From Henricia sp. BOLD:AAB3569 (taxonomy: Eukaryota; Echinodermata; Asteroidea; Spinulosida; Echinasteridae), in NCBI GenBank assembly GCA_037783545.1, contig JBBELK010000530.1:54687-118686 (forward strand): 64,000 nucleotides of DNA. Direction: 5' to 3'. The position numbers were made by a program, and so were the translations under genes. Of this stretch, positions 39,282 through 51,710 are shown in pieces. Under the pieces are notes generated by a model. It did not search any database. It was not told the origin of the DNA and saw only the letters and a program-made list of their open reading frames with translations. The stretch's first letter is position 1; every line of letters starts with the position of its first letter.

Positions 39282-39565
39282 GGGCGGTCGGGTTGGCGTA
39301 CGGGTTCTTTCCTCGCCTTTCACCTCTGGGGTCCGGGTTCGAATCCGGGGCGTGTATGTGGATTGGGTTTGCAGTCCCTACTTGACAGCGTGGGTTTTTC
39401 CCCTGGGGCATTTCTCTGGGGGTTTTCCTCCCACTTCTAAAACTGTAACTCCTTCTTCGTCATCTCAAGTTGATAATATAGTATAGTTAGCTAAAAACCG
39501 TATAGTTGATGGCATAAAGGGCTTTAGTTGCCGAAGATGCCATAAAATAATACAACAACAACAAC
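39282..39565 (+). mobile_element. SINE copy 1, complete 5' end, slightly degraded
   Basis: It starts GGGCGGTCGGGTTGG and ends in a CAACAACAAC tail. The left flank ACTCTTTTATATTG and the right flank AACTCTCTATATTTGCG are degraded copies of the target-site duplication seen cleanly at 43013 and 43311. The B box is intact, though one C is missing upstream of it. It shares TTGACAGCGTGG with copies 2 and 3. The following satellite reads CACTTGACATAA rather than CACTTGTCATAA, a marker of the amplified lineage. It lies at the edge of noisy sequence, so some small differences may be base-call errors. Confidence 0.82.
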
Positions 39566-39674
39566 AACTCTCTATATTTGCGCACTTGACATAAAAAATT
39601 GACAGACTTTCGCCGGGAAATGGCAGAGAAATTTCAAAGTTTAGAAAAAACTGGGTTGAGGCTTCCTGACTGCT

Positions 39675-39726
39675 CTCACGCAAACCGTGGATGTCTGTAT
39701 CTCACGCAAACCGTGGATGTCTGTAC
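39675..39726 (+). repeat. 26-bp tandem duplication just downstream of SINE copy 1
   Basis: The word beginning CTCACGCAAACCGTGGATG occurs at 39675-39700 and again immediately at 39701-39726. It carries GTGGATGTC, the form found only downstream of SINE copies 1 to 3 among clean monomers. It is probably a replication slip. Confidence 0.85.
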
Positions 39727-40723
39727 ACACCTCTTTGGGGTACTCCTGAGTTGTGCGCATGCTCAGTCATTCGGACTGTCGTTAACGCACCGCAGTTTGG
39801 CTCGGCAATTTGGTCAAAGTGTGGTCCAAACGTCGGCAAATTTGGAGGTCGAAAAATGTTCCGACGAACTTCAAATTTTGCATGCCCTAAACTCTCTATA
39901 TTGCGCACTTGTCATAAAAAATTGACAGACTTTCGCCGGGAAATGGCAGAGAAATTTCAAAGTTTGGAAAAAAATGGGTTGAGGCTTCCTGACTGCTCTC
40001 ACGCAAACCGTGGCTGTCTGTACACACCTCTTTGGGGGTACTCCTGAGTTGTGCGCATGCTCAGTCATTCGGACTGTCGTTAACGCACCGCAGTTTGGCT
40101 CGGCAATTTGGTCAAAGTGTGGTCCAAACGTCGGCAAATTTGGAGGTCGAAAAATGTTCCGACGAACTTCAAATTTTGCATGCCCTAAACTCTCTATATT
40201 GCGCACTTGTCATAAAAAATTGACAGACTTTCGCCGGGAAATGGCAGAGAAATTTCAAAGTTTAGAAAAAACTGGGTTGAGGCTTCCTGACTGCTCTCAC
40301 GCAAACCGTGGCTGTCTGTACACACCTCTTTGGGGTACTCCTGAGTTGTGCGCATGCTCAGTCATTCGGACTGTCGTTAACGCACCGCAGTTTGGCTCGG
40401 CAATTTGGTCAAAGTGTGGTCCAAACGTCGGCAAATTTGGAGGTCGAAAAATGTTCCGACGAACTTCAAATTTTGCATGCCCTAAACTCTCTATATTGCG
40501 CACTTGTCATAAAAAATTGACAGACTTTCGCCGGGAAATGGCAGAGAAATGTCAAAGTTTAGAAAAAACTGGGTTGAGGCTTCCTGACTGCTCTCACGCA
40601 AACCGTGGCTGTCTGTACACACCTCTTTGGGGTACTCCTGAGTTGTGCGCATGCTCAGTCATTCGGACTGTCGTTAACGCACCGCAGTTTGGCTCGACAA
40701 TTTGGTCAAAGTGTGGTCCAAAC

Positions 40724-41000
40724 GTCGGGTTGGCGTACGGGTTCTTTCCTCGCCTTTCACCTCTGGGGTCCCGGGTTCGAATCCGGGGCGTGTATGTGGA
40801 TTGGGTTTGCAGTCCCTACTTGACAGCGTGGGTTTTCCCCTGGGGCATTTCTCTGGGGGTTTTCCTCCCACTTCTAAAACTGTAACTCCTTCTTCGTCAT
40901 CTCAAGTTGATAATATAGTATAGTTAGCTAAAACCGTATAGTTGATGGCATAAAGGGCTTTAGTTGCCGAAGATGCCATAAAATATACAACAACAACAAC
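40724..41000 (+). mobile_element. SINE copy 2, 5'-deleted composite form
   Basis: The satellite word AAACGTCGG runs directly into SINE GTCGGGTTGG, so the first five SINE bases and 74 bp of satellite are missing relative to the complete insertion (79 bp in total). GTCGG is shared by both sides. The A box (40731-40741) and B box (40774-40784) remain. The 3' end is the CAA tail followed by AACTCTCTATATTGCG and CACTTGACATAA. It has the ACAGCG base and is followed by a GTGGATGTC monomer. Confidence 0.88.
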
Positions 41001-41536
41001 AACTCTCTATATTGCGCACTTGACATAAAAAATTGACAGACTTTCGCCGGGAAATGGCAGAGAAATTTCAAAGTTTAGAAAAAACTGGGTTGAGGCTTCC
41101 TGACTGCTCTCACGCAAACCGTGGATGTCTGTACACACCTCTTTGGGGTACTCCTGAGTTGTGCGCATGCTCAGTCATTCGGACTGTCGTTAACGCACCG
41201 CAGTTTGGCTCGGCAATTTGGTCAAAGTGTGGTCCAAACGTCGGCAAATTTGGAGGTCGAAAAATGTTCCGACGAACTTCAAATTTTGCATGCCCTAAAC
41301 TCTCTATATTGCGCACTTGTCATAAAAAATTGACAGACTTTCGCCGGGAAATGGCAGAGAAATTTCAAAGTTTGGAAAAAAATGGGTTGAGGCTTCCTGA
41401 CTGCTCTCACGCAAACCGTGGCTGTCTGTACACACCTCTTTGGGGTACTCCTGAGTTGTGCGCATGCTCAGTCATTCGGACTGTCGTTAACGCACCGCAG
41501 TTTGGCTCGACAATTTGGTCAAAGTGTGGTCCAAAC

Positions 41537-41813
41537 GTCGGGTTGGCGTACGGGTTCTTTCTTCGCCTTTCACCTCTGGGGTCCCGGGTTCGAATCCGGG
41601 GCGTGTATGTGGATTGGGTTTGCAGTCCCTACTTGACAGCGTGGGTTTTCCCCTGGGGCATTTCTCTGGGGGTTTTCCTCCCACTTCTAAAACTGTAACT
41701 CCTTCTTCGTCATCTCAAGTTGATAATATAGTATAGTTAGCTAAAACCGTATAGTTGATGGCATAAAGGGCTTTAGTTGCCGAAGATGCCATAAAATATA
41801 CAACAACAACAAC
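41537..41813 (+). mobile_element. SINE copy 3, 5'-deleted composite form
   Basis: It has the same GTCGG junction and 3' junction as copy 2, 813 bp downstream (one 516-bp composite plus one 297-bp monomer). It differs from copy 2 by TTCTTCGCC for TTCCTCGCC. It has the ACAGCG form and is followed by GTGGATGTC. Just downstream, a 14-bp word (AAAAAACTGGGTTG) is tandemly repeated near 41890-41918. Confidence 0.88.
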
Positions 41814-43012
41814 AACTCTCTATATTGCGCACTTGACATAAAAAATTGACAGACTTTCGCCGGGAAATGGCAGAGAAATTTCAAAGTTTAGAAAAAACTG
41901 GGTTGAAAAAACTGGGTTGAGGCTTCCTGACTGCTCTCACGCAAACCGTGGATGTCTGTACACACCTCTTTGGGGTACTCCTGAGTTGTGCGCATGCTCA
42001 GTCATTCGGACTGTCGTTAACGCACCGCAGTTTGGCTCGGCAATTTGGTCAAAGTGTGGTCCAAACGTCGGCAAATTTGGAGGTCGAAAATGTTCCGACG
42101 AACTTCAAATTTTGCATGCCCTAAACTCTCTATATTGCGCACTTGTCATAAAAAATTGACAGACTTTCGCCGGGAAATGGCAGAGAAATTTCAAAGTTTG
42201 GAAAAAAATGGGTTGAGGCTTCCTGACTGCTCTCACGCAAACCGTGGCTGTCTGTACACACCTCTTTGGGGTACTCCTGAGTTGTGCGCATGCTCAGTCA
42301 TTCGGACTGTCGTTAACGCACCGCAGTTTGGCTCGGCAATTTGGTCAAAGTGTGGTCCAAACGTCGGCAAATTTGGAGGTCGAAAAATGTTCCGACGAAC
42401 TTCAAATTTTGCATGCCCTAAACTCTCTATATTGCGCACTTGTCATAAAAAATTGACAGACTTTCGCCGGGAAATGGCAGAGAAATTTCAAAGTTTAGAA
42501 AAAACTGGGTTGGTCTTCCTGACTGCTCTCACGCAAACCGTGGCTGTCCGTACACACCTCTCTGGGGTACTCCTGAGTTGTGCGCATGCTCAGTCATTCG
42601 GACTGTCGTTAACGCACCGCAGTTTGGCTCGGCAATTTGGTCAAAGTGTGGTCCAAACGTCGGCAAATTTGGAGGTCGAAAAATGTTCCGACGAACTTCA
42701 AATTTTGCATGCCCTAAACTCTCTATATTGCACACTTGTCATAAAAATTGACAGACTTTCGCCGGGAAATGGCAGAGAAATTTAAAAGTTTAGACAAAAC
42801 TGGGTTGAGGCTTCCTGACTGCTCTCACGCAAACCGTGGCTGTCTGTACACACCTCTTTGGGGTACTTCTGAGTTGTGCGCATGCTCAGTCATTCGGACT
42901 GTCATTAACGCACCGCAGTTTGGCTCGGCAATTTGGTCAAAGTGTGGTCCAAACGTCGGCAAATTTGGAGGTCGAAAAATGTTCCGACGAACTTCAAATT
43001 TTGCATGCCCTA

Positions 43013-43028
43013 AACTCTCTATATTGCG
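43013..43028 (+). repeat. Left target-site duplication of SINE copy 4
   Basis: AACTCTCTATATTGCG is an ordinary segment of the satellite monomer and is repeated exactly at 43311-43326 on the other side of the SINE. Sixteen bases is within the usual range for LINE-mediated retroposition. Confidence 0.9.
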
Positions 43029-43310
43029 GGGCGGTCGGGTTGGCGTACGGGTTCTTTCCTCGCCTTTCACCTCTGGGGTCCCGGGTTCGAATCCGGGGCG
43101 TGTATGTGGATTGGGTTTGCAGTCCCTACTTGACCGCGTGGGTTTTCCCCTGGGGCATTTCTCTGGGGGTTTTCCTCCCACTTCTAAAACTGTAACTCCT
43201 TCTTCGTCATCTCAAGTTGATAATATAGTATAGTTAGCTAAAACCGTATAGTTGATGGCATAAAGGGCCTTAGTTGCCGAAGATGCCATAAAATATACAA
43301 CAACAACAAC
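43029..43310 (+). mobile_element. SINE copy 4, complete (282 bp) with perfect 16-bp target-site duplication
   Basis: It is flanked by AACTCTCTATATTGCG on the left (43013-43028) and the right (43311-43326). The layout is a tRNA-like head with A box TGGCGTACGGG (43041-43051) and B box GGTTCGAATCC (43084-43094), a central domain of GTGGGTTTTCCCC and GGGGGTTTTCCTCCCAC, then a unique region with a stem-loop (GGCATAAA... TTAGTTGCC, 43257-43278) and a CAA/ACA tail. CTTTCAC ahead of the B box resembles the anticodon loop of tRNA-Glu(UUC), a weak clue. There is no coding capacity, so it would depend on a partner LINE. It has the ACCGCG form, and the right flank keeps the ordinary CACTTGTCATAA, making this copy closest to the original insertion. 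Confidence 0.9.
43041..43094 (+). promoter_or_regulatory. Internal RNA polymerase III promoter of the SINE (A and B boxes)
   Basis: The A box TGGCGTACGGG fits TGGCNNAGTGG at 9 of 11 positions. The B box GGTTCGAATCC is a perfect match to GGTTCGANTCC. They are separated by 32 bp, a normal tRNA-type spacing. The same boxes are present in the other seven copies, including the deleted ones, because the deletion stops just upstream of the A box. A TTTT run in the central domain might limit Pol III read-through. Confidence 0.8.
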
Positions 43311-43326
43311 AACTCTCTATATTGCG
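43311..43326 (+). repeat. Right target-site duplication of SINE copy 4
   Basis: This is an exact copy of 43013-43028, immediately after the CAA tail. The satellite then continues in phase with CACTTGTCATAA. Confidence 0.9.
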
Positions 43327-45331
43327 CACTTGTCATAAAAAATTGACAGACTTTCGCCGGGAAATGGCAGAGAAATTTCAAAGTTTAGAAAAAACTGGGT
43401 TGAGGCTTCCTGACTGCTCTCACGCAAACCGTGGCTGTCTGTACACACCTCTTTGGGGTACTCCTGAGTTGTGCGCATGCTCAGTCATTCGGACTGTCGT
43501 TAACGCACCGCAGTTTGGCTCGGCAATTTGGTCAAAGTGTGGTCCAAACGTCGGCAAATTTGGAGGTCGAAAAATGTTCCGACGAACTTCAAATTTTGCA
43601 TGCCCTAAACTCTCTATATTGCGCACTTGTCATAAAAAATTGACAGACTTTCGCCGGGAAATGGCAGAGAAATGTCAAAGTTTAGAAAAAACTGGGTTGA
43701 GGCTTCCTGACTGCTCTCACGCAAACCGTGGCTGTCTGTACACACCTCTTTGGGGTACTCCTGAGTTGTGCGCATGCTCAGTCATTCGGACTGTCGTTAA
43801 CGCACCGCAGTTTGGCTCGGCAATTTGGTCAAAGTGTGGTCCAAACGTCGGCAAATTTGGAGGTCGAAAAATGTTCCGACGAACTTCAAATTTTGCATGC
43901 CCTAAACTCTCTATATTGCGCACTTGTCATAAAAAATTGACAGACTTTCGCCGGGAAATGGCAGAGAAATTTCAAAGTTTAGAAAAAACTGGGTTGAGGC
44001 TTCCTGACTGCTCTCACGCAAACCGTGGCTGTCTGTACACACCTCTTTGGGGTACTCCTGAGTTGTGCGCATGCTCAGTCATTCGGACTGTCGTTAACGC
44101 ACCGCAGTTTGGCTCGGCAATTTGGTCAAAGTGTGGTCCAAACGTCGGCAAATATGGAGGTCGAAAAATGTTCCGACGAACTTCAAATTTTGCATGCCCT
44201 AAACTCTCTATATTGCGCACTTGTCATAAAAAATTGACAGACTTTCGCCGGGAAATGGCAGAGAAATTTCAAAGTTTGGAAAAAAATGGGTTGAGGCTTC
44301 CTGACTGCTCTCACGCAAACCGTGGCTGTCTGTACACACCTCTTTGGGGTACTCCTGAGTTGTGCGCATGCTCAGTCATTCGGACTGTCGTTAACGCACC
44401 GCAGTTTGGCTCGGCAATTTGGTCAAAGTGTGGTCCAAACGTCGGCAAATTTGGAGGTCGAAAAATGTTCCGACGAACTTACAATTTTGCATGCCCTAAA
44501 CTCTCTATATTGCGCACTTGTCATAAAAAATTGACAGACTTTCGCCGGGAAATGGCAGAGAAATTTCAAAGTTTAGAAAAAACTGGGTTGAGGCTTCCTG
44601 ACTGCTCTCACGCAAACCGTGGCTGTCTGTACACACCTCTTTGGGGTACTCCTGAGTTGTGCGCATGCTCAGTCATTCGGACTGTCGTTAACGCACCGCA
44701 GTTTGGCTCGGCAATTTGGTCAAAGTGTGGTCCAAACGTCGGCAAATTTGGAGGTCGAAAAATGTTCCGACGAACTTCAAATTTTGCATGCCCTAAACTC
44801 TCTATATTGCGCACTTGTCATAAAAAATTGACAGACTTTCGCCGGGAAATGGCAGAGAAATGTCAAAGTTTAGAAAAAACTGGGTTGAGGCTTCCTGACT
44901 GCTCTCACGCAAACCGTGGCTGTCTGTACACACCTCTTTGGGGTACTCCTGAGTTGTGCGCATGCTCAGTCATTCGGACTGTCGTTAACGCACCGCAGTT
45001 TGGCTCGGCAATTTTGTCAAAGTGTGGTCCAAACGTCGGCAAATTTGGAGGTCGAAAAATGTTCCGACGAACTTCAAATTTTGCATGCCCTAAACTCTCT
45101 ATATTGCGCACTTGTCATAACAAATTGACAGACTTTCGCCGGGAAATGGCAGAGAAATTTCAAAGTTTGGAAAAAAATGGGTTGAGGCTTCCTGACTGCT
45201 CTCACGCAAACCGTGGCTGTCTGTACACACCTCTTTGGGGTACTCCTGAGTTGTGCGCATGCTCAGTCATTCGGACTGTCGTTAACGCACCGCAGTTTGG
45301 CTCGGCAATTTGGTCAAAGTGTGGTCCAAAC

Positions 45332-45608
45332 GTCGGGTTGGCGTACGGGTTCTTTCCTCGCCTTTCACCTCTGGGGTCCCGGGTTCGAATCCGGGGCGTG
45401 TATGTGGATTGGGTTTGCAGTCCCTACTTGACCGCGTGGGTTTTCCCCTGGGGCATTTCTCTGGGGGTTTTCCTCCCACTTCTAAAACTGTAACTCCTTC
45501 TTCGTCATCTCAAGTTGATAATATAGTATAGTTAGCTAAAACCGTATAGTTGATGGCATAAAGGGCTTTAGTTGCCGAAGATGCCATAAAATATACAACA
45601 ACAACAAC
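45332..45608 (+). mobile_element. SINE copy 5, 5'-deleted composite form
   Basis: It has the GTCGG fusion junction and is 277 bp from the junction to the end of the tail. It has the ACCGCG form, followed by AACTCTCTATATTGCG, CACTTGACATAA and a GTGGCTGTC monomer. It closes a run of seven monomers after copy 4. Confidence 0.88.
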
Positions 45609-48600
45609 AACTCTCTATATTGCGCACTTGACATAAAAAATTGACAGACTTTCGCCGGGAAATGGCAGAGAAATTTCAAAGTTTAGAAAAAACTGGGTTG
45701 AGGCTTCCTGACTGCTCTCACGCAAACCGTGGCTGTCTGTACACACCTCTTTGGGGTACTCCTGAGTTGTGCGCATGCTCAGTCATTCGGACTGTCGTTA
45801 ACGCACCGCAGTTTGGCTCGGCAATTTGGTCAAAGTGTGGTCCAAACGTCGGCAAATTTGGAGGTCGAAAAATTTTCCGACGAACTTCAAATTTTGCATG
45901 CCCTAAACTCTCTATATTGCGCACTTGTCATAAAAAATTGACAGACTTTCGCCGGGAAATGGCAGAGAAATTTCAAAGTTTAGAAAAAACTGGGTTGAGG
46001 CTTCCTGACTGCTCTCACGCAAACCGTGGCTGTCTGTACACACCTCTTTGGGGTACTCCTGAGTTGTGCGCATGCTCAGTCATTCGGACTGTCGTTAACG
46101 CACCGCAGTTTGGCTCGGCAATTTGGTCAAAGTGTGGTCCAAACGTCGGCAAGTTTGGAGGTCGAAAAATGTTCCGACGAACTTCAAATTTTGCATGCCC
46201 TAAACTCTCTATATTGCGCACTTGTCATAAAAAATTGACAGACTTTCGCCGGGAAATGGCAGAGAAATTTCAAAGTTTAGAAAAAACTGGGTTGAGGCTT
46301 CCTGACTGCTCTCACGCAAACCGTGGCTGTCTGTACACACCTCTTTGGGGTACTCCTGAGTTGTGCGCATGCTCAGTCATTCGGACTGTCGTTCACGCAC
46401 CGCAGTTTGGCTCGGCAATTTGGTCAAAGTGTGGTCCAAACGTCGGCAAATTTGGAGGTCGAAAAATGTTCCGACGAACTTCAAATTTTGTATGCCCTAA
46501 ACTCTCTATATTGCGCACTTGTCATAAAAAATTGACAGACTTTCGCCGGGAAATGGCAGAGAAATTTCAAAGTTTAGAAAAAACTGGGTTGAGGCTTCCT
46601 GACTGCTCTCACGCAAACCGTGGCTGTCTGTACACACCTCTTTGGGGTACTCCTGAGTTGTGCGCATGCTCAGTCATTCGGACTGTCGTTAACGCACCGC
46701 AGTTTGGCTCGGCAATTTGGTCAAAGTGTGGTCCAAACGTCGGCAAATTTGGAGGTCGAAAAATGTTCCGACGAACTTCAAATTTTGCATGCCCTAAACT
46801 CTCTATATTGCGCACTTGTCATAAAAAATTGACAGACTTTCGCCGGGAAATGGCAGAGAAATTTCAAAGTTTAGAAAAAACTGGGTTGAGGCTTCCTGAC
46901 TGCTCTCACGCAAACCGTGGCTGTCTGTACACACCTCTTTGGGGTACTCCTGAGTTGTGCGCATGCTCAGTCATTCGGACTGTCGTTAACGCACCGCAGT
47001 TTGGCTCGGCAATTTGGTCAAAGTGTGGTCCAAACGTCGGCAAATTTGGAGGTCGAAAAATGTTCCGACGAACTTCAAATTTTGCATGCCCTAAACTCTC
47101 TATATTGCGCACTTGTCATAAAAAATTGACAGACTTTCGCCGGGAAATGGCAGAGAAATGTCAAAGTTTAGAAAAAACTGGGTTGAGGCTTCCTGACTGC
47201 TCTCACGCAAACCGTGGCTGTCTGTACACACCTCTTTGGGGTACTCCTGAGTTGTGCGCATGCTCAGTCATTCGGACTGTCGTTAACGCACCGCAGTTTG
47301 GCTCGGCAATTTGGTCAAAGTGTGGTCCAAACGTCGGCAAATTTGGAGGTCGAAAAATGTTCCGACGAACTTCAAATTTTGCATGCCCTAAACTCTCTAT
47401 ATTGCGCACTTGTCATAAAAAATTGACAGACTTTCGCCGGGAAATGGCAGAGAAATTTCAAAGTTTAGAAAAAACTGGGTTGAGGCTTCCTGACTGCTCT
47501 CACGCAAACCGTGGCTGTCTGTACACACCTCTTTGGGGTACTCCTGAGTTGTGCGCATGCTCAGTCATTCGGACTGTCGTTAACGCACCGCAGTTTGGCT
47601 CGGCAATTTGGTCAAAGTGTGGTCCAAACGTCGGCAAATATGGAGGTCGAAAAATGTTCCGACGAACTTCAAATTTTGCATGCCCTAAACTCTCTATATT
47701 GCGCACTTGTCATAAAAAATTGACAGACTTTCGCCGGGAAATGGCAGAGAAATTTCAAAGTTTGGAAAAAAATGGGTTGAGGCTTCCTGACTGCTCTCAC
47801 GCAAACCGTGGCTGTCTGTACACACCTCTTTGGGGTACTCCTGAGTTGTGCGCATGCTCAGTCATTCGGACTGTCGTTAACGCACCGCAGTTTGGCTCGG
47901 CAATTTGGTCAAAGTGTGGTCCAAACGTCGGCAAATTTGGAGGTCGAAAAATGTTCCGACGAACTTAAAATTTTGCATGCCCTAAACTCTCTATATTGCG
48001 CACTTGTCATAAAAAATTGACAGACTTTCGCCGGGAAATGGCAGAGAAATTTCAAAGTTTAGAAAAAACTGGGTTGAGGCTTCCTGACTGCTCTCACGCA
48101 AACCGTGGCTGTCTGTACACACCTCTTTGGGGTACTACTGAGTTGTGCGCATGCTCAGTCATTCGGACTGTCGATAACGCACCGCAGTTTGGCTCGGCAA
48201 TTTGGTCAAAGTGTGGTCCAAACGTCGGCAAATTTGGAGGTCGAAAAATGTTCCGACGAACTTCAAATTTTGCATGCCCTAAACTCTCTATATTGCGCAC
48301 TTGTCATAAAAAATTGACAGACTTTCGCCGGGAAATGGCAGAGAAATTTCAAAGTTTAGAAAAAACTGGGTTGAGGCTTCCTGACTGCTCTCACGCAAAC
48401 CGTGGCTGTCTGTACACACCTCTTTGGGGTACTCCTGAGTTGTGCGCATGCTCAGTCATTCGGACTGTCGTTAACGCACCGCAGTTTGGCTCGGCAATTT
48501 GGTCAAAGTGTGGTCCAAACGTCGGCAAATTTGGAGGTCGAAAAATGTTCCGACGAACTTCAAATTTTGCATGCCCTAAACTCTCTATATTGCGCACTTG

Positions 48601-49114
48601 TCATAAAAAATTGACAGACTTTCGCCGGGAAATGGCAGAGAAATGTCAAAGTTTAGAAAAAACTGGGTTGAGGCTTCCTGACTGCTCTCACGCAAACCGT
48701 GGCTGTCTGTACACACCTCTTTGGGGTACTCCTGAGTTGTGCGCATGCTCAGTCATTCGGACTGTCGTTAACGCACCGCAGTTTGGCTCGGCAATTTTGT
48801 CAAAGTGTGGTCCAAACGTCGGCAAATTTGGAGGTCGAAAAATGTTCCGACGAACTTCAAATTTTGCATGCCCTAAACTCTCTATATTGCGCACTTGTCA
48901 TAACAAATTGACAGACTTTCGCCGGGAAATGGCAGAGAAATTTCAAAGTTTGGAAAAAAATGGGTTGAGGCTTCCTGACTGCTCTCACGCAAACCGTGGC
49001 TGTCTGTACACACCTCTTTGGGGTACTCCTGAGTTGTGCGCATGCTCAGTCATTCGGACTGTCGTTAACGCACCGCAGTTTGGCTCGGCAATTTGGTCAA
49101 AGTGTGGTCCAAAC

Positions 49115-49391
49115 GTCGGGTTGGCGTACGGGTTCTTTCCTCGCCTTTCACCTCTGGGGTCCCGGGTTCGAATCCGGGGCGTGTATGTGGATTGGGTTTG
49201 CAGTCCCTACTTGACCGCGTGGGTTTTCCCCTGGGGCATTTCTCTGGGGGTTTTCCTCCCACTTCTAAAACTGTAACTCCTTCTTCGTCATCTCAAGTTG
49301 ATAATATAGTATAGTTAGCTAAAACCGTATAGTTGATGGCATAAAGGGCTTTAGTTGCCGAAGATGCCATAAAATATACAACAACAACAAC
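49115..49391 (+). mobile_element. SINE copy 6, 5'-deleted composite form
   Basis: It lies 3783 bp after copy 5 (516 plus 11 monomers) with the same junctions and the ACCGCG form. The preceding monomer has CAATTTTGTCAAAG and ATAACAAATTG, and its end reads TTTGGAAAAAAATGGG, as before copies 5 and 7. Confidence 0.88.
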
Positions 49392-51710
49392 AACTCTCTA
49401 TATTGCGCACTTGACATAAAAAATTGACAGACTTTCGCCGGGAAATGGCAGAGAAATTTCAAAGTTTAGAAAAAACTGGGTTGAGGCTTCCTGACTGCTC
49501 TCACGCAAACCGTGGCTGTCTGTACACACCTCTTTGGGGTACTCCTGAGTTGTGCGCATGCTGAGTCATTCGGACTGTCGTTAACGCACCGCAGTTTGGC
49601 TCGGCAATTTGGTCAAAGTGTGGTCCAAACGTCGGCAAATTTGGAGGTCGAAAAATGTTCCGACGAACTTCAAATTTTGCATGCCCTAAACTCTCTATAT
49701 TGCGCACTTGTCATAAAAAATTGACAGACTTTCGCCGGGAAATGGCAGAGAAATTTCAAAGTTTAGCAAAAACTGGGTTGAGGCTTCCTGACTGCTCTCA
49801 CGCAAACCGTGGCTGTCTGTACACACCTCTTTGGGGTACTCCTGAGTTGTGCGCATGCTCAGTCATTCGGACTGTCGTTAACGCACCGCAGTTTGGCTCG
49901 GCAATTTGGTCAAAGTGTGGTCCAAACGTCGGCAAATTTGGAGGTCGAAAAATGTTCCGACGAACTTCAAATTTTGCATGCCCTAAACTCTCTATATTGC
50001 GCACTTGTCATAAAAAATTGACAGACTTTCGCCGGGAAATGGCAGAGAAATTTCAAAGTTTAGAAACAACTGGGTTGAGGCTTCCTGACTGCTCTCACGC
50101 AAACCGTGGCTGTCTGTACACACCTCTTTGGGGTACTCCTGAGTTGTGCGCATGCTCAGTCATTCGGACTGTCGTTAACGCACCGCAGTTTGGCTCGGCA
50201 ATTTGGTCAAAGTGTGGTCCAAACGTCGGCAAATTTGGAGGTCGAAAAATGTTCCGACGAACTTCAAATTTTGCATGCCCTAAACTCTCTATATTGCGCA
50301 CTTGTCATAAAAAATTGACAGACTTTCGCCGGGAAATGGCAGAGAAATTTCAAAGTTTGGAAAAAAATGGGTTGAGGCTTCCTGACTGCTCTCACGCAAA
50401 CCGTGGCTGTCTGTACACACCTCTTTGGGGTACTCCTGAGTTGTGCGCATGCTCAGTCATTCGGACTGTCGTTAACGCACCGCAGTTTGGCTCGGCAATT
50501 TGGTCAAAGTGTGGTCCAAACGTCGGCAAATATGGAGGTCGAAAAATGTTCCGACGAACTTAAAATTTTGCATGCCCTAAACTCTCTATATTGCGCACTT
50601 GTCATAAAAAATTGACAGACTTTCGCCGGGAAATGGCAGAGAAATTTCAAAGTTTAGAAAAAAACTGGGTTGAGGCTTCCTGACTGCTCTCACGCAAACC
50701 GTGGCTGTCTGTACACACCTCTTTGGGGTACTACTGAGTTGTGCGCATGCTCAGTCATTCGGACTGTCGATAACGCACCGCAGTTTGGCTCGGCAATTTG
50801 GTCAAAGTGTGGTCCAAACGTCGGCAAATTTGGAGGTCGAAAAATGTTCCGACGAACTTCAAATTTTGCATGCCCTAAACTCTCTATATTGCGCACTTGT
50901 CATAAAAAATTGACAGACTTTCGCCGGGAAATGGCAGAGAAATTTCAAAGTTTAGAAAAAACTGGGTTGAGGCTTCCTGACTGCTCTCACGCAAACCGTG
51001 GCTGTCTGTACACACCTCTTTGGGGTACTCCTGAGTTGTGCGCATGCTCAGTCATTCGGACTGTCGTTAACGCACCGCAGTTTGGCTCGGCAATTTGGTC
51101 AAAGTGTGGTCCAAACGTCGGCAAATTTGGAGGTCGAAAAATGTTCCGACGAACTTCAAATTTTGCATGCCCTAAACTCTCTATATTGCGCACTTGTCAT
51201 AAAAAATTGACAGACTTTCGCCGGGAAATGGCAGAGAAATGTCAAAGTTTAGAAAAAACTGGGTTGAGGCTTCCTGACTGCTCTCACGCAAACCGTGGCT
51301 GTCTGTACACACCTCTTTGGGGTACTCCTGAGTTGTGCGCATGCTCAGTCATTCGGACTGTCGTTAACGCACCGCAGTTTGGCTCGGCAATTTTGTCAAA
51401 GTGTGGTCCAAACGTCGGCAAATTTGGAGGTCGAAAAATGTTCCGACGAACTTCAAATTTTGCATGCCCTAAACTCTCTATATTGCGCACTTGTCATAAC
51501 AAATTGACAGACTTTCGCCGGGAAATGGCAGAGAAATTTCAAAGTTTGGAAAAAAATGGGTTGAGGCTTCCTGACTGCTCTCACGCAAACCGTGGCTGTC
51601 TGTACACACCTCTTTGGGGTACTCCTGAGTTGTGCGCATGCTCAGTCATTCGGACTGTCGTTAACGCACCGCAGTTTGGCTCGGCAATTTGGTCAAAGTG
51701 TGGTCCAAAC

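Noticed and set aside
43029..43120. Functional tRNA gene
   Set aside because: A and B boxes are present, but the T-arm has a G-G mismatch, no proper acceptor or anticodon stem forms, and the sequence continues into a SINE core and tail.
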